A stretch of 15,468 nt of DNA from Clostridia bacterium (GTDB lineage: Bacteria; Bacillota; Clostridia; Christensenellales; DUVY01): NCBI GenBank assembly GCA_026001225.1, contig BNZQ01000041.1, positions 1 to 15,468 of the forward strand, read 5' to 3'. Every line of letters starts with the position of its first letter. Within the stretch, counting starts at the first letter, position 1. Under the pieces are notes generated by a model. That model was given only the letters and a program-made list of their open reading frames with translations. It made no database searches and was not told the origin of the DNA. Position numbers and translations under genes: made by a program. Positions 13,175 to 15,468 of this stretch are shown piece by piece.

Positions 13175-14248
13175 TTGTTAGATAATGTACAAACACTCGT
13201 AGATAATATGCAAAAATTTTATAATGATATAATTGACAAATTTTTTGAAGCGGAGTGGAAAAGATTGCAACCATTGCAATCAGAAACAATTAATAAAGTT
13301 AAAAAAGGATTTGTTCGTAATATGCTTCCACGTGTAATGGAAGCATATAATTCAAAACTTTCCCAAAGAAACAAGTCTCCCGATCAAATGGATTCTATCG
13401 TAAGTATAAATAAATTTACAGAATACATATATTATTATCATCTTTTTTTCACTTCACATCTCGATGACGACGAACGTGCGCGTCTGCAAAAAAGTAGCGA
13501 CTATCAGAAAGAATTGATAAATAAGATTTCAGCCTCTGTTATTTGTAATGAACATGGTCAAATGAATGTGCGTTCTTTCACTGCGGCGGTTTCACCGGAA
13601 GTTTTAGGATATTGTATTTTATCAAATTGTCTTTTAGAATATCTTGTAATAATAGATAGACCAAGTATAAAAGCAGATATTTTAAGGGGTTTGTTTCAAA
13701 CTGCATTTATCACAATAAAAGCTATGTTAAATTTGATAGGCGCAAGTTACAATATCAATGCAATAACTTTATGGCGGCAGTTGCATGAAATTGAATGTGT
13801 TATTATTACACTTAATCATGCGGAAAGTGAGGTTAGTGAAAAGTATTATAATTATCAAGAGTTTTATAATTTGGAATATGGCGACAATTCTGAATTAAAA
13901 GAAAAGTTAGATAAAGAAAAATCCCTTTATAAGGACAAAATTGAAACAATGAACTATAAAGAGAAGCTTGATTTTGAGCGTAGCTTTGTCAATTATGGCT
14001 GGTTATTGGCAATAAAAGATTTTCGAGATGAGTGGAATCACGGAAAATGTAGATTGGATTTTAGAAATGGTTTACAAAAATTTGCGCAACAATCGGAACG
14101 ATTTCAGGCTTATAGGGAAGCAAGTAAAATAATACACCCTTCCGCAAAGATATTAGTGTTGGCACAACAAGACTATTATTTCTTTCTAATTGAACAAATA
14201 AGCAAGAGACTATACATAACCTTGCGCGAGAATTTGTTTACTTTATAG
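13175..14248 (+). CDS. A+T-rich DUF5677-like helical protein, probably frameshifted near its 3' end
   Basis: The 357-residue frame encodes a largely helical soluble protein. A middle segment with an Arg and Glu in the LWRQLHEIECVIITLNHAE helix, and a later FRDEWNHG followed by YREASKIIHPSAKILVLAQQ, resemble the DUF5677 family, which has no proven biochemical function; assignment is tentative. Base composition is strikingly A+T-rich compared with obg and dapB on either side, suggesting acquisition by transfer. The start is TTG 13175, supported by AGAGGG at 13162-13167, 7 nt upstream; the first ATG lies 11 codons further in. The frame stops at 14246, but coding-like sequence continues in the -1 frame, so the true C-terminus may lie at 14385. 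Confidence 0.6.
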   Translation: MLDNVQTLVDNMQKFYNDIIDKFFEAEWKRLQPLQSETINKVKKGFVRNMLPRVMEAYNSKLSQRNKSPDQMDSIVSINKFTEYIYYYHLFFTSHLDDDERARLQKSSDYQKELINKISASVICNEHGQMNVRSFTAAVSPEVLGYCILSNCLLEYLVIIDRPSIKADILRGLFQTAFITIKAMLNLIGASYNINAITLWRQLHEIECVIITLNHAESEVSEKYYNYQEFYNLEYGDNSELKEKLDKEKSLYKDKIETMNYKEKLDFERSFVNYGWLLAIKDFRDEWNHGKCRLDFRNGLQKFAQQSERFQAYREASKIIHPSAKILVLAQQDYYFFLIEQISKRLYITLRENLFTL

Positions 14249-14385
14249 AAGAGGGCAAACTTCTCAAGGAAGAAAAAAATGTGGAATTCAAAAAAGCCGT
14301 TGATTTTCATCTGAACGTAATAAGTAACAACTATAAAGTAGTAGAGGAAAAGTTAATAGTTCATACAAACGATAATCTCAATTAA
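14194..14385 (+). pseudogene. Frameshifted C-terminal continuation of the DUF5677-like gene
   Basis: The -1 frame relative to 13175-14248 is open from 14194 to TAA 14383-14385. From about 14221 it reads like real protein (LAREFVYFIEEGKLLKEEK, then an amphipathic Val/Asn/Glu-rich tail), whereas the main frame ends abruptly. A single-base loss between 14194 and 14245 would explain both. An alternative is a separate 34-residue ORF starting at the GTG at 14281, preceded by AAGGA at 14266-14270, but this is less likely. No canonical slippery heptamer was seen. Confidence 0.4.
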
Positions 14386-14395
14386 ATAGTGAAAA

Positions 14396-15145
14396 TTACT
14401 TAATCACGTCCCCCATGCCGTACAATCCCGCTTTTTTCCCGATCAGAAACCGCGCCGCGTGAAACGCGCCCGCCGCGAATATCTTTCTCGAAAAGGCCGA
14501 ATGCTTGACCGTGACGACCTCGTCGGGGCCGAAAAAGGAAATCTCGTGCTCGCCCACGACCGTGCCGCCGCGCAAAGAATGCATTCCGAGTTCGTCCGCG
14601 CCGCGCTTGCCGCTTTCGGGGCTTCTGCCGTAGACCAGTTTTTTCTTGTCTTTCAGCCCCGCGTTGGCGGCGTCGGCCATCATCAGGGCGGTGCCGCTGG
14701 GGGCGTCCTGTTTTTGGTTGTGGTGCGTTTCCGTGATCTCGATATCGAAACCGCTCAAAGCCGCCGCCGCTTTTTTGATCAGCTCGCAAACGACGTTGAC
14801 CCCCAAGCTCATATTACCCGATTTCAAAATCGGTATCTTTTTTGCGGCGGTTTCGATTTCTTGCAGTTGCGCCGCGTCGTAACCGGTCGTGCATAAGACC
14901 ACGGGAACGTTGTTTCTCACCGCGTAATTCAACATGGACGGCAGCGCGGCGGGGCGGGAGAAATCTATAATGCAATCGGCTTTGCCCGTAACTTTTTCCA
15001 ATTCGGTATAAAACGGGCAAGGCAAGCCCTCTTTTTTTACGGCGTCCACGCCGCCCACGATCCGGACGTCGGGCAGTTCGCGCGCGGTTTCCAACAGAGC
15101 CGCGCCCATTTTGCCGGATACGCCGTTGATGACGATATTTAACAT
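14396..15145 (-). CDS. dapB: 4-hydroxy-tetrahydrodipicolinate reductase
   Basis: This enzyme reduces 4-hydroxy-tetrahydrodipicolinate to tetrahydrodipicolinate with NAD(P)H in the diaminopimelate/lysine pathway. The nucleotide-binding NGVSGKMG is at residues 7-14, and the family signature ETHHNQKQDAPSGTA (139-153) contains the expected catalytic His141 and Lys145. CTTGY (85-89) and SGNMSLGVNV (109-118) are further DapB landmarks. The length of 249 residues is typical. The start is supported by AGGAG (15159-15155) 9 nt before the ATG. A dapA remnant lies immediately upstream in the same direction, the common dapA-dapB order. The gene converges with the A+T-rich DUF5677-like gene. Confidence 0.95.
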   Translation of the reverse strand: MLNIVINGVSGKMGAALLETARELPDVRIVGGVDAVKKEGLPCPFYTELEKVTGKADCIIDFSRPAALPSMLNYAVRNNVPVVLCTTGYDAAQLQEIETAAKKIPILKSGNMSLGVNVVCELIKKAAAALSGFDIEITETHHNQKQDAPSGTALMMADAANAGLKDKKKLVYGRSPESGKRGADELGMHSLRGGTVVGEHEISFFGPDEVVTVKHSAFSRKIFAAGAFHAARFLIGKKAGLYGMGDVIK

Positions 15146-15194
15146 TCTATGTGACTCCTCTCATGAATTGAAAAATGAAAGATGAAAATTAAGG

Positions 15195-15386
15195 TTAAAT
15201 GATTCCCAATTTTTTCATTTCCGTTTCCAACGCTTGCACGGTCGCCGGCTCCGCCTCGGTCAGCGGTAAGCGGGGGATTCCGGCGTTCAAGCCCATTAAA
15301 TTCATTGCGGTCTTGACGGGGATCGGATTGACCTCGCTGAATACGGCGCGGATCAAGGGCAAAATCTTTAACTCTTTCGCACTCAT
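15195..15386 (-). pseudogene. dapA: C-terminal fragment of dapA (4-hydroxy-tetrahydrodipicolinate synthase)
   Basis: The 63 residues match only the last fifth of DapA. LKILPLIRAVFSEVNPIPVK (6-25), then NLMGLNAGIPRLPLTE and the terminal KKLGII are typical of the family's C-terminal helices. The TIM-barrel, with its active-site Lys and Tyr, is missing. Upstream of Met1 (15386) the same frame stays open to the window edge but reads as Arg-rich, non-DapA sequence, so the gene is truly broken here rather than cut by the window. AGGAG lies 10 nt before ATG 15386, so the fragment could be translated. It could not be a catalytically active DapA by itself. A misassembly at this point would give the same picture. 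Confidence 0.65.
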
Positions 15387-15468
15387 TCTTGATTCGCTCC
15401 TGACAAATTCGTTACCCCGTCGAAGCCTTCTGCGTTGGCCGCCAAATAATACCGGCCGAGCGACACGA
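15383..15468 (-). CDS. C-terminal end of an unidentified reading frame (cut by window edge)
   Basis: On the minus strand a frame enters from the right edge and ends at TGA 15385-15383, overlapping the ATG of the dapA fragment. Its 27 residues (RYYLAANAEGFDGVTNL in the middle) look protein-like, unlike the other two frames. They do not match DapA. The RYYLAAN-EGF piece faintly recalls the N-terminus of a clostridial ATPase family, but this is too short to call. Confidence 0.3.
   Translation of the reverse strand, partial: VSLGRYYLAANAEGFDGVTNLSGANQE

Noticed and set aside
14194..14248. Programmed -1 ribosomal frameshift site
   Set aside because: No X-XXY-YYZ slippery heptamer or downstream hairpin is visible in the possible shift interval, so a mutation or sequencing error is more likely.

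Overview
The window looks like chromosomal DNA of an anaerobic, probably uncultured Clostridia-like Firmicute. Evidence for this is an NfnAB-type NADH-dependent ferredoxin:NADP oxidoreductase pair, a DUF1461 membrane protein, a cysteine desulfurase-family/DUF3343 pair, an AprX-like subtilase, strong AGGAG-type ribosome binding sites, and a G+C-rich background broken by one A+T-rich gene. The species cannot be named from the sequence.

Layout. 1-4306 (+): the tail of an unknown gene, an RlmI-like SAM methyltransferase, an RluA-family pseudouridine synthase, a DUF1461 membrane protein, an AraC-type regulator followed by a probable intrinsic terminator, a VOC-fold protein and a TfoX N-terminal-domain protein. 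4318-6196: a small charged protein (-) diverges from a Met/Gly-rich protein (+), which is followed by a cytoplasmic subtilisin-like protease. 6216-7813: a cysteine desulfurase-family enzyme (-) diverges from a DUF3343 putative S/Se carrier (+). The spacer between them is full of short hairpins. 7890-9180 (+): endonuclease III with a promoter that appears to give a leaderless mRNA, then a hypothetical protein. 9191-13144 (+): nfnA, nfnB and obg, separated by repeat-rich spacers. 13175-14385 (+): an A+T-rich DUF5677-like gene with a frameshifted tail. 14396-15468 (-): dapB, a C-terminal remnant of dapA, and the end of an unidentified reading frame.

The strongest unusual signal is a set of small dispersed repeats that enter gene boundaries and coding sequence. 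A 33-bp element at 10010-10042 supplies the nfnA stop codon. A cognate of the same length lies inverted inside obg at 12640-12672. That copy is part of a composite in-frame insert of about 50 codons between the G4 and G5 GTP-binding motifs. A separate long imperfect hairpin of about 124 nt ends 3 nt before the obg start codon. A further dispersed motif occurs upstream of both the pseudouridine synthase and nfnB.

Functionally the window mixes housekeeping genes (RNA modification, DNA repair, ribosome-associated GTPase, lysine/diaminopimelate synthesis, redox balancing) with poorly known small genes. No tRNA, rRNA, CRISPR array, insertion sequence or phage gene was recognised.
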